Source of the DNA: Oppiella nova | Lineage: Eukaryota; Arthropoda; Arachnida; Sarcoptiformes; Oppiidae | Direction: 5' to 3' | Assembly (NCBI GenBank): GCA_905397405.1 | Contig: CAJPVJ010000835.1 | Location: forward strand, 1 to 20,106 | DNA length: 20,106 bases | Shown: positions 1-9,985 of the stretch, one piece after another | Layout of the letters: each line of letters begins with the position of its first letter | Position numbering within the stretch: position 1 is the stretch's first letter | Program-made: the position numbers and the translations under genes | Notes under the pieces: model-generated | Database searches by the model: none | What the model was told of the DNA's origin: nothing | What the model saw: the letters and a program-made list of their open reading frames with translations, nothing else

Positions 1-2221
1 ACTACTAAAGAAAACATAAAATTGATTCATATTTTTGATGACAACACTCGAGTGAAAACTTCGATGCAATTGAATGTATTATATGTGACCACCGATCATA
101 TGGTTTACGGATTTGGATCAAACAAATGCGGTTCACTTGGATTGGGACACAATACTACTGTCGATTCACCACTAATTATACCCGAGTTATGTCACCAGAA
201 TATTGAACATTTTATAATAGGTGCTAAATTTGTGGTGGGTCAAACGCGTCAAAATGTAATATACAGTTGGGGTCATAATTTCAGCGCACAATTAGGCCGG
301 CCGCCCACCTATCAGTATGTCTACCAGAAACCACAAATTATTGACTATTTTGCTAATAAAAGCATCAAGCAAATAGCATGCGGTTATAATCATTCATTAG
401 CCCTTACTAGTGAGGGTGATGTGCACGGGTGGGGTAATAACCGTTATGGACAAATTGGTCAATATGATGACATTATAGCTACGCCACTACGAATAATGTT
501 CCCAGCTAATATTGAAATAAAATCTATTTATTGTTATGGACTTTGTTCATTTGTAATTACTTTGGATGGAGATGTGTATAGTTGGGGTTATATTGGTAAT
601 TGTGAGCTTGGACATAATATATTATTTGACCAATTCTACCCAAAGTTAATTTTAGGTTTAAAAGATATTAAAACTATTTGCTCGACTCATCTGAAAACAT
701 ATTTCTTAACAAACGATGGGTTTCTATATTATTGCGGTAAATGTGATGACGATTCAGAAAATGCAGAAATAAGTCCTACACTTGTGTCGAGTGAACAAAC
801 ATTTGATGAGTTATCACAAATTAATTCACAAAATCAGTTTCATTTTAAAAGTCTGTTAAAAAATAATTGTGTTTTTGAATTGTGCAAATCAAACGAAATC
901 AATGAAACTAAATATAATAATTTTATTGACTTTTATGCAAACAAATGGCAAATAACTTACGGAACAATTAATTTATGTGAATATAATGGAGATTATATTG
1001 AAAATAACGTGACAAATCCTATGCTTGATAGTGAAAATGTTTTAAATGTTATAAAGTGTAATTTAAAAATTTTTATTTTTATTTTAATTAAGTAGTATAT
1101 TTTACTAATAATTTTAATGTTAATTAAATACTAGCTGGATCCAAAAATCTAAATTATACGAAATTAAAGATCATTGGTTCAGGTGGTTTTGGGACTGTAT
1201 TTAAAGTAAAAAATGCGATTGATAATTTAATTTATGCTGTCAAAAAGATAGAAATAACAGGTAATTCGATAAGGAATTTGTTAATTTTATAGTTTAATAT
1301 AAAAAATTATTTACTTATTACGTATAAATCCATAATAGGATCAAAAACACTTAAAGAATTGGAAAATTTAGTTAATATGAGCTCAGAATATGTGGTCAAA
1401 TATTATGACTCGTGGACTGAAGGCAGGTTTCTTTACATTCAAATGGAGTATTGCTCACAAAATCTCAAACATTTACTTTCAATAAAACCACAACTATTTG
1501 AGAGACAATTGGGTGATCCCTTGGATTTTATTGAGTTTTTCATTTCGTGCGAAATATTTAAAGAACTCTTAGAATATGTTCAGTATTTGCATGAATTGAA
1601 TCCACAGATCATACACAGAGACCTCAAACCCGATAATATCCTAATTAAGGCTAATACTAAAAATGGCAGATTTATTAAATTGTGACTTTGGTTTGGCTAC
1701 TGTTCACGACGAAGTCATTAATAACGTGACATTAGCCAAACATACAACTGGTGTAGGCACGATAAAGTATCAAGCACCTGAAATTGGTCAAGGGACAATT
1801 TATGGTCACAAATGTGATATCTATAGCCTAGCACTCATTGGTGCGGAATTGTTTGATTTCAATTTGTTTGCTTTGGATTTAAATAAGTAATTTATGGCCA
1901 AATAATTATTCTGTTTATGAAATATTAAGAATATTCATTTATTAAATTCTTGTAAACAGTCGACAGGTTTACTCGAAATTAAATACTACTATAAATGTGA
2001 GGGCACTGGCAGTACAGGATGTGTTGGTGTCGATGATGTCAACCCCTAATTGGAGTCAAAGACCCGAATGTAGAGAAGTGTTGACCGAATATAACGAGTG
2101 GTCTATTGATAGACAAGTTGTCATCGATTACAATGATTTTGAGCTAACAGTGAATAAACTGAAAACTAATGAATTTTCTTTTTTCTATGAATTTTTGAAT
2201 GCTAAATTAAATGTCAAATAA
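1..2221 (+). pseudogene. RCC1-repeat/protein-kinase fusion gene, copy 1 (5' truncated by window edge, frameshifted)
   Basis: The reading frame is already open at base 1, and about 25 N-terminal residues lie outside the window, judging from copy 2. Proposed exons are 1-1057, 1135-1260, 1339-1886 and 1960-2221, with GT-AG introns of 77, 78 and 73 bases in the same phases as copy 2. Exon 1 encodes RCC1-type repeats (VYGFGSNKCGSLGLGHN, VHGWGNNRYGQIGQ, VYSWGYIGNCELGHN). Exons 2-4 encode a kinase domain: glycine loop GSGGFGTVF, beta-3 lysine in AVKK, YYDSW, LYIQMEYC, catalytic HRDLKPDN, the activation segment through APE, and CDIYSLA. Compared with copy 2, two bases are missing at about 1682-1683, exactly where Gly-Asp of the DFG motif should be. 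The frame therefore stops at 1683-1685, then resumes intact in another frame. A base-calling error would look the same; otherwise this copy makes a kinase-dead or truncated product. A possible poly(A) signal lies at 2275-2280. Confidence 0.72.
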
Positions 2222-2920
2222 TTTATTTAATTATACAGTAAGTATTTTATTATAATCTTAGAATTTATGTTAATAATAAAAATCAATTTGTATGCTATTA
2301 TACAGTACTACCGTAATTATTTAATATTTTTAGTTTCATAATGACTAACTTGTAAATTAAATCACATAATTATTTTTTAATCTCATAATAAATGTATAGT
2401 TATATTAAAATATAAAAACAGATAAATAAACTGTTTTATTAAAATTGATTGAATTGTGTGCTATCCTTGAAATGATGAAATAATTGTCACAACGTTGTAA
2501 ATGTATTTAAATAAAATTGTTTAATTATTTTAAAAATTAATATTTAATATGTATTATTAAAAATAATAAAGTTCAATCATTCCATATATAAATATTTGAT
2601 TAAAAATTAATCCTTAGAAAGCTATATTTTTATTATACGGTACTAAACATATAATTCTACCACTATAAGTATAATAAATGAAACAATTGATTAGATAATA
2701 TCCAACCAATCTTCAACTATAGTTCAAATAATATACCATTTGATATATCTATAAATTGGCATTATAAAGTATTTATACAAACTATGTAGTACAGTACTAT
2801 GAGCGAAAGTCAGATAAATTTTAATTTATTTTCAAATCAAGAATTGAATTTTTTGTGCTACAAACTATTCATAATTGTATTATTTACTTGAATGTTTTCG
2901 AAATATAAATTTAATATAAA
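2222..2920. other. Intergenic spacer with duplicated 3' flank
   Basis: No gene is visible here. The first part, about 2222-2483, is a near copy of 5260-5532, so the tandem duplication that made the two RCC1-kinase genes included their 3' flanks. It includes AATAAA at 2275-2280. The remainder is AT-rich DNA running up to the start of copy 2. Confidence 0.6.
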
Positions 2921-5259
2921 ATGTCCTCGTTTATAAATAAGTTTACAATTTGTGAAAAAATCCCAAAAGTTATTAAAGAAATGATAAAATTGATTCATGT
3001 TTTCGATGACTACACGGGAGTCTATAATTACATGCAATTGAATGTCATATTTGTAACTCACGACGATTTTGTGTATGGGTTTGGGTCTAACAAAAGTGGT
3101 GCACTTGGGTTGGGACACAATATGTCCGTAGAATCGCCACGAATTATACCTGAATTATGTGAACAGAATATTAAGAGCTTTACAATAGGGACAGCATTTA
3201 TGGTGGGTCAAACTTGTAATGACTTAATATTGCAATGGGGTCAGGATAATACTCGCGCATATGATCCCCGCAATCATGTGTTTCAAAAGCCACAGATTAT
3301 TGCATTCTTTAATACATTTAACAAAAACATCAAGCACATATCATGTGGGTTTGCCCATACATTAGTCATCACAAGCGATGGTGATGTGTACGGATGGGGT
3401 GATAACCATTTTGGGCAGATTAGTGGCAAAGATAATGTTGTACCAGCACCAATTAAAGTAGACTTTCCAAATCATATTAAAATAGATACTGTTTATTGTT
3501 ATGGCTTGTGTTCATTTGCTATTACAGTGGAAGGGCATGTTTATAGTTGGGGCTTTGTAGGTAATTATGAGCTTGGACATAATATGGTAGATAATATATT
3601 TTATCCAAAATTAATAATTGAATTAAAGGATATTAAAACTATTTGCTCGACTTATCTGAAAACATATTTTTTAACAAACGATGGGTTTCTATATTATTGC
3701 GGTAAATGTGGCGATGAACTAGAAAATGCTGAACAAAATCCCATTTTAGTTTCATGTGAACAAAAATTTGATGAATTATCACAAATCAATTCACAAAATA
3801 ACTTTGACTACAAAAGTGTTTTAAATAATAATTGTATTTCTGAATTATGGAAATCAAATCAAATCAATGAAACTAAATATAATAATTTTATTGACTTTTA
3901 TGCAAATGAATGGCAATTAACATACGGAACAATTAATTTATGTGAACATATTATGGATAATGTTGATTATAATCTAGATAACAACTTACATGATTGTAAT
4001 TATAAATGTTTATGAAGTTACATTTTTATTATTAAATGCAAAACTAAATTATGATTTAAAATATCTTAGATGTGAAAAACAATGGCATTGTATTTATTGA
4101 ATTGAAAACTATTGGTTCGGGCGGTTTTGGGACGGTATCTATGGTCAGACAAAAACCTAATAATATTATTTATGCGGTTAAGAAAGTTGAAATTAAAGGT
4201 AAATATAATTGATGTTCACCTGGTAGTATAGATATTTCACCTGAATTTATAACGAAATAATAAAACTTTATAAATGTTATAATTTTTAATATTTTATAAA
4301 TTTTATTTCTTAAAGGTTATAACAGACACTATTATATAATTAATCTATTTGAATACTTTTAAATATTACCAATAAATAAAGGTGCCAAAACATTGAAAGA
4401 ATTGGAAAGTTTGATAAAAGTACGTTCAGAATATGTTGTCCACTATTTTGATTCGTGGGCTGAACATAAATTACTTTACATTCAAATGGAGTATTGTCCA
4501 CAAAATCTCAAGAATTTGCTTTCAATAAAACCACAACTATTTGAGAGACAATCGGATGAAGTCATGAATATAATAGAGTTTTACATATCGTGTGAATTAT
4601 TTAAAGAGCTGTTAGAATGTGTTCAGTATTTGCATGATTTAAAACCACAGATCATTCACAGAGACCTCAAACCCGATAATATATTAATTAAACCTAATAT
4701 AGTAACTGGTAGATTTATTAAATTAGGTGATTTTGGTTTAGCTACTGTTCACGATAAGGCTATTAATTATTTTACATTGGAGAAACACACAACTGGCGTG
4801 GGTACTGTAAAGTATCAAGCACCCGAGATTGGTCAAGGTTCTATTTATGGCCATAAATGTGATATCTATAGTCTAGCACTCGTTGGTGCTGAAGTGTTTG
4901 ATTTCAATTTATTCGCTTTGGACTGGCAAAAGTAACTAATAATATAAATAATTTAGTTTTTCCGATTTTTAAGATTTATTATACATTTCCAATATAGCAG
5001 GTCCATTTATTCCGAAATCAATACTGATTTAAATGTGAGGGCACTGGCAGTACAGGATGTGTTGGCGTCGATGATGTCAACCCCTAATTGGAGTCTAAGA
5101 CCCGAATGTAGAGAAGTGTTGACTGAATATAACGAGTGGTCTATTCATAAACAGGTTGTCATTCTTTGCAAGGATTTTGAGCCAACAATGAATAAACTTA
5201 AATCAAATGAAATTACATTTTTCCATGAATTTTTGAATGCTAAATTAAATATCAAATAA
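2921..5259 (+). CDS. RCC1-repeat/eIF2AK-like protein-kinase fusion protein, copy 2 (intact, 670 aa)
   Basis: Proposed exons are 2921-3995, 4070-4198, 4382-4931 and 5001-5259, with GT-AG introns of 74, 183 and 69 bases. Joined, they give 671 codons in frame. Residues about 47-260 hold roughly five RCC1 blades (VYGFGSNKSGALGLGHN, VYGWGDNHFGQI, VYSWGFVGNYELGHN), which resemble the RCBTB branch of the family. Residues about 370-640 form a complete kinase domain: GSGGFG 374-379, beta-3 Lys396, HRD 494-496 with Lys498 and Asn501, DFG 518-520, APE 548-550, Asp562 in CDIYSLA, and a late Arg618. HYFDSW and LYIQMEYC recall the eIF2-alpha kinases (PEK, GCN2, HRI), but the family's long N-lobe insert is absent. 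All catalytic residues are present, so activity is expected; the substrate is unknown. The order is the reverse of NEK8/NEK9, where the kinase comes first. No signal peptide or membrane segment is seen, so it is probably cytoplasmic. Confidence 0.8.
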
Positions 5260-5914
5260 TTTATTTAATTCTACAGTAAGTATATTATTAGAATCTTAGA
5301 ATTTATGTTAATAATAAAAATCAATTTGCATGCTATTATACTACCGTAATTATTTAATATTTTTAGTTTCATAATAACTAACTTGTAAATTAAATCACAC
5401 AATTATTTTATTAATCACATAATAAATGTATAGTTATATTAAAATATAAAAACAGTAGACGTAAAAACAGATAAATAAACTGTTTTATTAAAATTGATTG
5501 AATTGTATGCTATCCTTGAAATGATGAAATAAATATGTCATTTGCGGTGTAAATGCATTGTATTTTCAGTAATATGTATAAACAATAGGTAACTAAAGTG
5601 AATCACATATACTCTCACAAACAGGTATTTACTAAATTGTATGAAATATATTGATTTGTGTTTTGTCTGTTATTATATATTTTTTATAAAGTCTATGAAT
5701 AGCATTGAAAAAATATTATATTAGCGAAGTATAAATTAATGCTATTTTTATCAATCATTTCCTATTTCTATGGAATTTATCGATAAATTTTGATTATAAA
5801 AAACATAAACTCCTTACGAGTAATTTGCTTACAATAGAAATGTGTAATAATTATATGGGTATTATTAGAGACAAACTAAATGTGTTGACATTTTGACAAA
5901 ACCACATATTTATT
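5260..5914. other. Intergenic spacer with second copy of the duplicated 3' flank
   Basis: Bases 5260-5532 match 2222-2483 apart from small indels and substitutions, with a possible AATAAA signal at 5313-5318. No coding signal is seen from 5533 to 5914. This part is AT-rich and presumably carries the promoter of the following membrane-protein gene, although I see no clear core promoter motif. Confidence 0.55.
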
Positions 5915-6538
5915 ATGATTGTAAAGCAATTATTTCTAGTTTTGGCACAATTTCATTGGATTTTGACCGAGAATTCTGGTCCAGAATTGCCGTACGATTT
6001 CCGAGAGGTTGGCAAACATTTGTCGCAAACATGTCTACAGAATATATCCGCTGAACTCAATTTGTGTACAAAAACATTTGACTCCCGGGTCATGCAAATG
6101 GACACAGAGGGCCGGTATCTCTACAACAGTCTGTCCACCAAAAAGACCGAGTGCTGCGCCCTATGGCAGTGGAAGTCATGTCTTATATCCACCGTAATGT
6201 CTGCTCCCGATTACTGTGATACCAAAGGCCTGGATGCTAAATATGTGCGAAGTTTTCCGTATGATCTGGATGTCGGGACAGGTGTCGCCAATTTGTTTAT
6301 TAGTAGTTATTGTAGGGATTACTTAGAGTCGGCCGACAATTGCGGCCCATTTTGGACGGAATGGAAGATTATATTGCTGTCAGTGTTCGGCTCCCTTACA
6401 GTCATTTTGCTGACCATATGTTGTGCTGATTGTGTTCGGTATAAATACAGGATTCAGAAACAGAGGACTCTTTATAAGGCTAATAGAGATAAGATGTGTG
6501 ATCAACATAATGATGCCGATTATGTGACCAAGTTTTGA
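5915..6538 (+). CDS. Cysteine-rich single-pass membrane protein, unrecognised (207 aa)
   Basis: This is a single open exon. The first 20 or so residues look like a signal peptide (hydrophobic LFLVLAQFHWIL). The predicted ectodomain, residues about 22-150, has eight cysteines (40, 51, 80, 81, 89, 101, 133, 143), an even number that suits four disulfides. It has one N-glycosylation sequon at Asn43 (NIS). A strong membrane segment at about 151-170 is followed by more cysteines (169, 170, 173) and a short basic tail (RYKYRIQKQR). This layout means a type I surface protein with a small extracellular domain and a 35-residue cytoplasmic tail that could be palmitoylated. Codon use is less AT-biased than in the receptor genes, which suggests a conserved, expressed gene. 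I do not recognise the family. Possible AATAAA signals lie at 6681-6686 and 6708-6713. Confidence 0.75.
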   Translation: MIVKQLFLVLAQFHWILTENSGPELPYDFREVGKHLSQTCLQNISAELNLCTKTFDSRVMQMDTEGRYLYNSLSTKKTECCALWQWKSCLISTVMSAPDYCDTKGLDAKYVRSFPYDLDVGTGVANLFISSYCRDYLESADNCGPFWTEWKIILLSVFGSLTVILLTICCADCVRYKYRIQKQRTLYKANRDKMCDQHNDADYVTKF

Positions 6539-7185
6539 TCAGTATAATTGTTTTGATATCTAAACAACATATTTTTATATAATGAATTTTTTGTGATTTA
6601 TTTATATGTACAAGTAATTTATACGTAAAAGTTAACTAAGCACAGATTATTTTTGAAAAACTTAAATTATATAATATTATAATAAAAATTATTTCAATCT
6701 CTCTACCAATAAATGTAATATAATATATTATAGTAAATTGTAAAAATAAATAATAAATTTGAATATGAGAAGAATTAAGGATTTATAAGAATTGCATGTA
6801 AATGAATGTAACCTGGATGTGATATGAAACAGGATTTCTGTTTTACTATATCAAATATTCAACTTTGGACTCTAATTTCAAGTTTTATCTAAATACTGTT
6901 TAAGAAATATAATATGCAGTTATTAAAATATATAAATATATTGCTCTTAAAACATTATACTCCATAAGTTATGAATCATACCTGAATGTTACATACAGTA
7001 TGTAACAAACAATACATTTATATTTTAAAAATTAAACACTTTCTTATTCAGTTAATTACAGTAATTAATTATCACTTGTTTTTGTTTGTAAATTTAAGCT
7101 AATTAAAGTTTTTAATGTATTTCAACAATTAACGAAAATTAGTTATAATTTATTTTATAATTTGTTTATCAAAATAGTCACTAAA
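6539..7185. other. AT-rich intergenic spacer
   Basis: No gene is visible. It holds the likely 3' end of the membrane-protein gene (AATAAA at 6681-6686 and 6708-6713) and a 19-base near-perfect palindrome at 6988-7006, about 180 bases upstream of the RCC1-BTB start codon. Confidence 0.5.
6708..6713 (+). terminator. Putative poly(A) signal of the cysteine-rich membrane protein gene
   Basis: AATAAA lies about 170 bases after the stop codon; another AATAAA lies 27 bases earlier (6681-6686). In such AT-rich DNA the hexamer is common by chance, so placement after a stop is the only support. Confidence 0.35.
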
Positions 7186-9051
7186 ATGTCTGCAAATGAC
7201 AGAAATGTTGAAGACTTGCTGTCATTAGACACTCGTCTGAAGAGAGGGTCGACCGACAAATGGGTTGTGTTTAGTCTTATGGATGAAGAGTTTGTGGCAA
7301 ATATCCACTCGTTTGTAATCCACGGAACCGATGTCATTGTGGTCACCAAAGCTGATGAAGTTTTCCACGGCAAAGGAATTAATGTCCAAAAAATGACCAA
7401 GATGGATATACTGTGCCAAAAGGGCGTCAAGAAAATTAGTACCGGTGCCGGTGGGCATATTTGCGCGCTCACATATAGCGGCGAGGTTTATGTATGGGGT
7501 GGTAACGCATGTTATCAGGTTCATTTATTAATGCCATCTACTCTGATTTCGATATTTTAATTATAAATATAATAAATAGTTGGGCACCGGTAACAATACA
7601 ACATTGGCCACACCAGTGCTATTAAACTTAAATTTATCAGGGCAAAAGGTTGTGGACATAGTGTGTGGTGCCAACCATACCCTGGCCCTCACAGGCGGTG
7701 GACATGTCTACTCGTGGGGTTATAACGAATCGGGGGAAGTTGGAAATGGGACAGTTAATAACCAGTCGGTGCCGTATAGAGTGAGTGGTGTCCTTGCTAA
7801 TCAACACGTGACTGGAATCGCATGCGGCAATAATTTCTCAGTTGCCATAACGGAGACAGGACAACTATTTAACTGGTATGCTTTTGTATTTAATGAAATT
7901 ATATATAAAATATGTTGTAAAATAGGGGCAACAACTCTACGGGACAGTTAGGTCTCGCGAATTTACAGGCAAACCAACCCCTTCCCATTCAAATGTCATT
8001 CTTTAATGACATGACAGTGAGCAAGGTGGTTTGTGGTTTTGGACATACTCTTGTGCTTACAGATGACGGACAGTTATATACATTTGGACGCAATAGCAAT
8101 GGAGAACTGGGAACCGGCAATAATACCTTACAAACTATACCTTATAAACTGGACGCTAAATTGGGACGATTTATAGACATTGCGTCCATTCATAGCACGT
8201 ATATATCGACTGCTGTTACTGTAAATGGAAAGCATTATGTGTGGGGTTACTGTAGGAATCCATTTGGCAATATTGTAACACCAATTGGCAAGCACAATTT
8301 ATATGAATTTATGCAATTGTATATTATATATTAATCATATATTATGTTCCTATTTCACTAATAGAGGTTAATGTGCAGTCAATACATGACATATTTGCAA
8401 TGTTTTCATTACAGTTTGTGACCCCATATCCCATTATAATGAGTGAATATCCTGATAGTCCCGTTCTCCAGAGTACATCCAAAATCTTTAACCATAAGTT
8501 AACAAGCACATTTAAGTTCATAGTGGAGGGAAAACCTATTCACGTTCACATAGACTTTCTTGTGATGAGATGCGAACACTTCCGCGCTATGTTTGACGAG
8601 AAGTGGGACAAAGGGGCCAAACCTGAAATGGAGGTTAGATTTAATATCACCTAGATACATTTAAAATCAATACATTGCTATCATTTAACAGTTGAACCAA
8701 TACTCGTATGTGGTTTACGAGGCATTCCTGCGCTACATATACACGGGTGAGGTATGTGTGGAACCGGAGACTGGGATCGAGTTATTAGATTTGGCCGAAT
8801 CTTACTGCGAGACTGACCTTAAGATAAAGTGCGTCCGACTTATACGGAAAGGCATTACTATTGAAAACGTGTCCCTCATATATGCGGCTGCCATTCGCTA
8901 TAAGGTGCCCGAACTGGAGGATTTGTGTTTCAAGTTTGCTCTTGCTCATATCACTGCAGTCATACAAACACCTACTTTCGACTCATTGGAGCCCAGAATT
9001 TATAAGAATTTTATTGCTAAGGCATCCGTTAAAGGGGTGTTTAAACGCTAA
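7186..9051 (+). CDS. RCC1 and BTB domain-containing protein (RCBTB-like), five exons
   Basis: Start is the ATG at 7186 (MSANDRNVED). Proposed exons are 7186-7518, 7580-7875, 7926-8287, 8365-8633 and 8692-9051, joining to 539 residues; human RCBTB1 is about 531. Introns are 50-77 bases. The protein has a short N-terminal stretch, then RCC1 repeats (VYVWGGNACYQLGTGNN, VYSWGYNESGEVGNG, LFNWGNNSTGQLGL, LYTFGRNSNGELGTGNN, YVWGYC), then a BTB domain from about residue 360 (FIVEGKPIHVHIDFLVMRC, HFRAMF, YVVYEAFLRYIYTGEV) and a helical tail like the BACK region. RCBTB proteins are thought to act as adaptors, the BTB domain binding cullin-3 and the propeller binding the substrate. Intron 3 is uncertain: either a GC-AG intron 8288-8364, giving the family-like TPIEVNVQSIHDIF, or a GT-AG intron 8275-8366, giving 534 residues. 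Both keep the frame. Confidence 0.85.
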
Positions 9052-9146
9052 TCAGTTTAACTTATATTTAAAGTAAACTATTTTTGAAATAAGTTTATTT
9101 TATTGAAAAACTAAAAATGTAATTTATTTATTATAATGTTTGTGAT

Positions 9147-9152
9147 AATAAA
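9147..9152 (+). terminator. Putative poly(A) signal of the RCC1-BTB gene
   Basis: AATAAA occurs 96 bases after the stop codon at 9049-9051. Support is positional only. Confidence 0.35.
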
Positions 9153-9290
9153 AATATTCTGTAATTTTGCATTAATAATTGAATATTCTACTATTGGCTT
9201 GTTAAAATAAATTAATATTTCACTAATATTATTGTAACCATATATTGTAATTTAATAATTATTAAATATATTAATTAGAGTGTTAGTTGT

Positions 9291-9316
9291 AGTGATAGAC
9301 TAGTGATAGACTGATA
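9291..9316. repeat. Short tandem repeat, 11-base unit
   Basis: Two full copies of agtgatagact are followed by a partial third (gatag). It lies in non-coding AT-rich DNA and no function is apparent. Confidence 0.7.
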
Positions 9317-9985
9317 GTATTAATAATAATTATTAGTTAATAATCTTTATGAGTTCAGTACAGTATAATAATTCAAAGTATTTTTTATAGTTACAAACTT
9401 TTATTGGATATCAGGTATTAATACAGTTTATAAACCTAATGTATAAAATTCTAAGATTAATATGAGCTAGATAAATAATGGCAGAATTATGCTTAAACAC
9501 AAATTAAAACATTTTGAATAATCAATAAATATTAATATACAGCTATTTTTGTAAATTGTTATTTACATATAAGATAAAGAATTTTAATGAATGAAAATTA
9601 TTATGGAGATTATTAGTTTAGTTATTGGTTAAATTGCTTTAGATAATACTTTAATTGGTAAACATATTAACATTATAAAATGATTTTTTAAATTTTTAGC
9701 AAAATATTAATCAATAAATTTCATAAATGTATAATCATTTAAATTTCTATAAATGTCTTTTTAAAAACAATAAACAATAATAGCATTTGAAGTCTTACAT
9801 ACTTCTATCTAATAGCAATTAATTTGATTTATTATTTAAAATATTGATTTTTCATATTGCATAATATTATTAAACTATTTTAATTTCGTATTTACCATAT
9901 ATTCATATTACTGTAGTTTAAATTGAGTTTAAATAAACTTAAAAATTTTTAGCTTAAATTATCTTTCAAATCTACCACAATCACC

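Larger units (their letters stand above)
9052..9985. other. Long AT-rich intergenic spacer
   Basis: No coding region is supported in 934 bases. A possible poly(A) signal for the RCC1-BTB gene lies at 9147-9152, and an 11-base unit (agtgatagact) is repeated about 2.4 times at 9291-9316. The last 170 bases or so, about 9815-9930, resemble 15735-15830 upstream of the fourth receptor copy, so part of this stretch is a duplicated 5' flank. Confidence 0.55.

Noticed and set aside
2858-3118. Open frame of 86 codons on the minus strand
   Set aside because: It lies across the start of RCC1-kinase copy 2, whose + strand frame has clear domain motifs; no recognisable features of its own.
6009-6197. Second + strand frame inside the membrane-protein gene
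   Set aside because: It is nested in the longer frame that has a signal peptide and membrane segment; composition gives no independent support.
7155-7524. Two minus-strand frames opposite the first RCC1-BTB exon
   Set aside because: They are antisense to a well-supported exon and carry no domain; they overlap each other in different frames.
8785-9076. Extra frames on both strands over the BTB tail exon
   Set aside because: The + strand BTB/BACK-like frame continues the spliced protein and explains the openness of the others.
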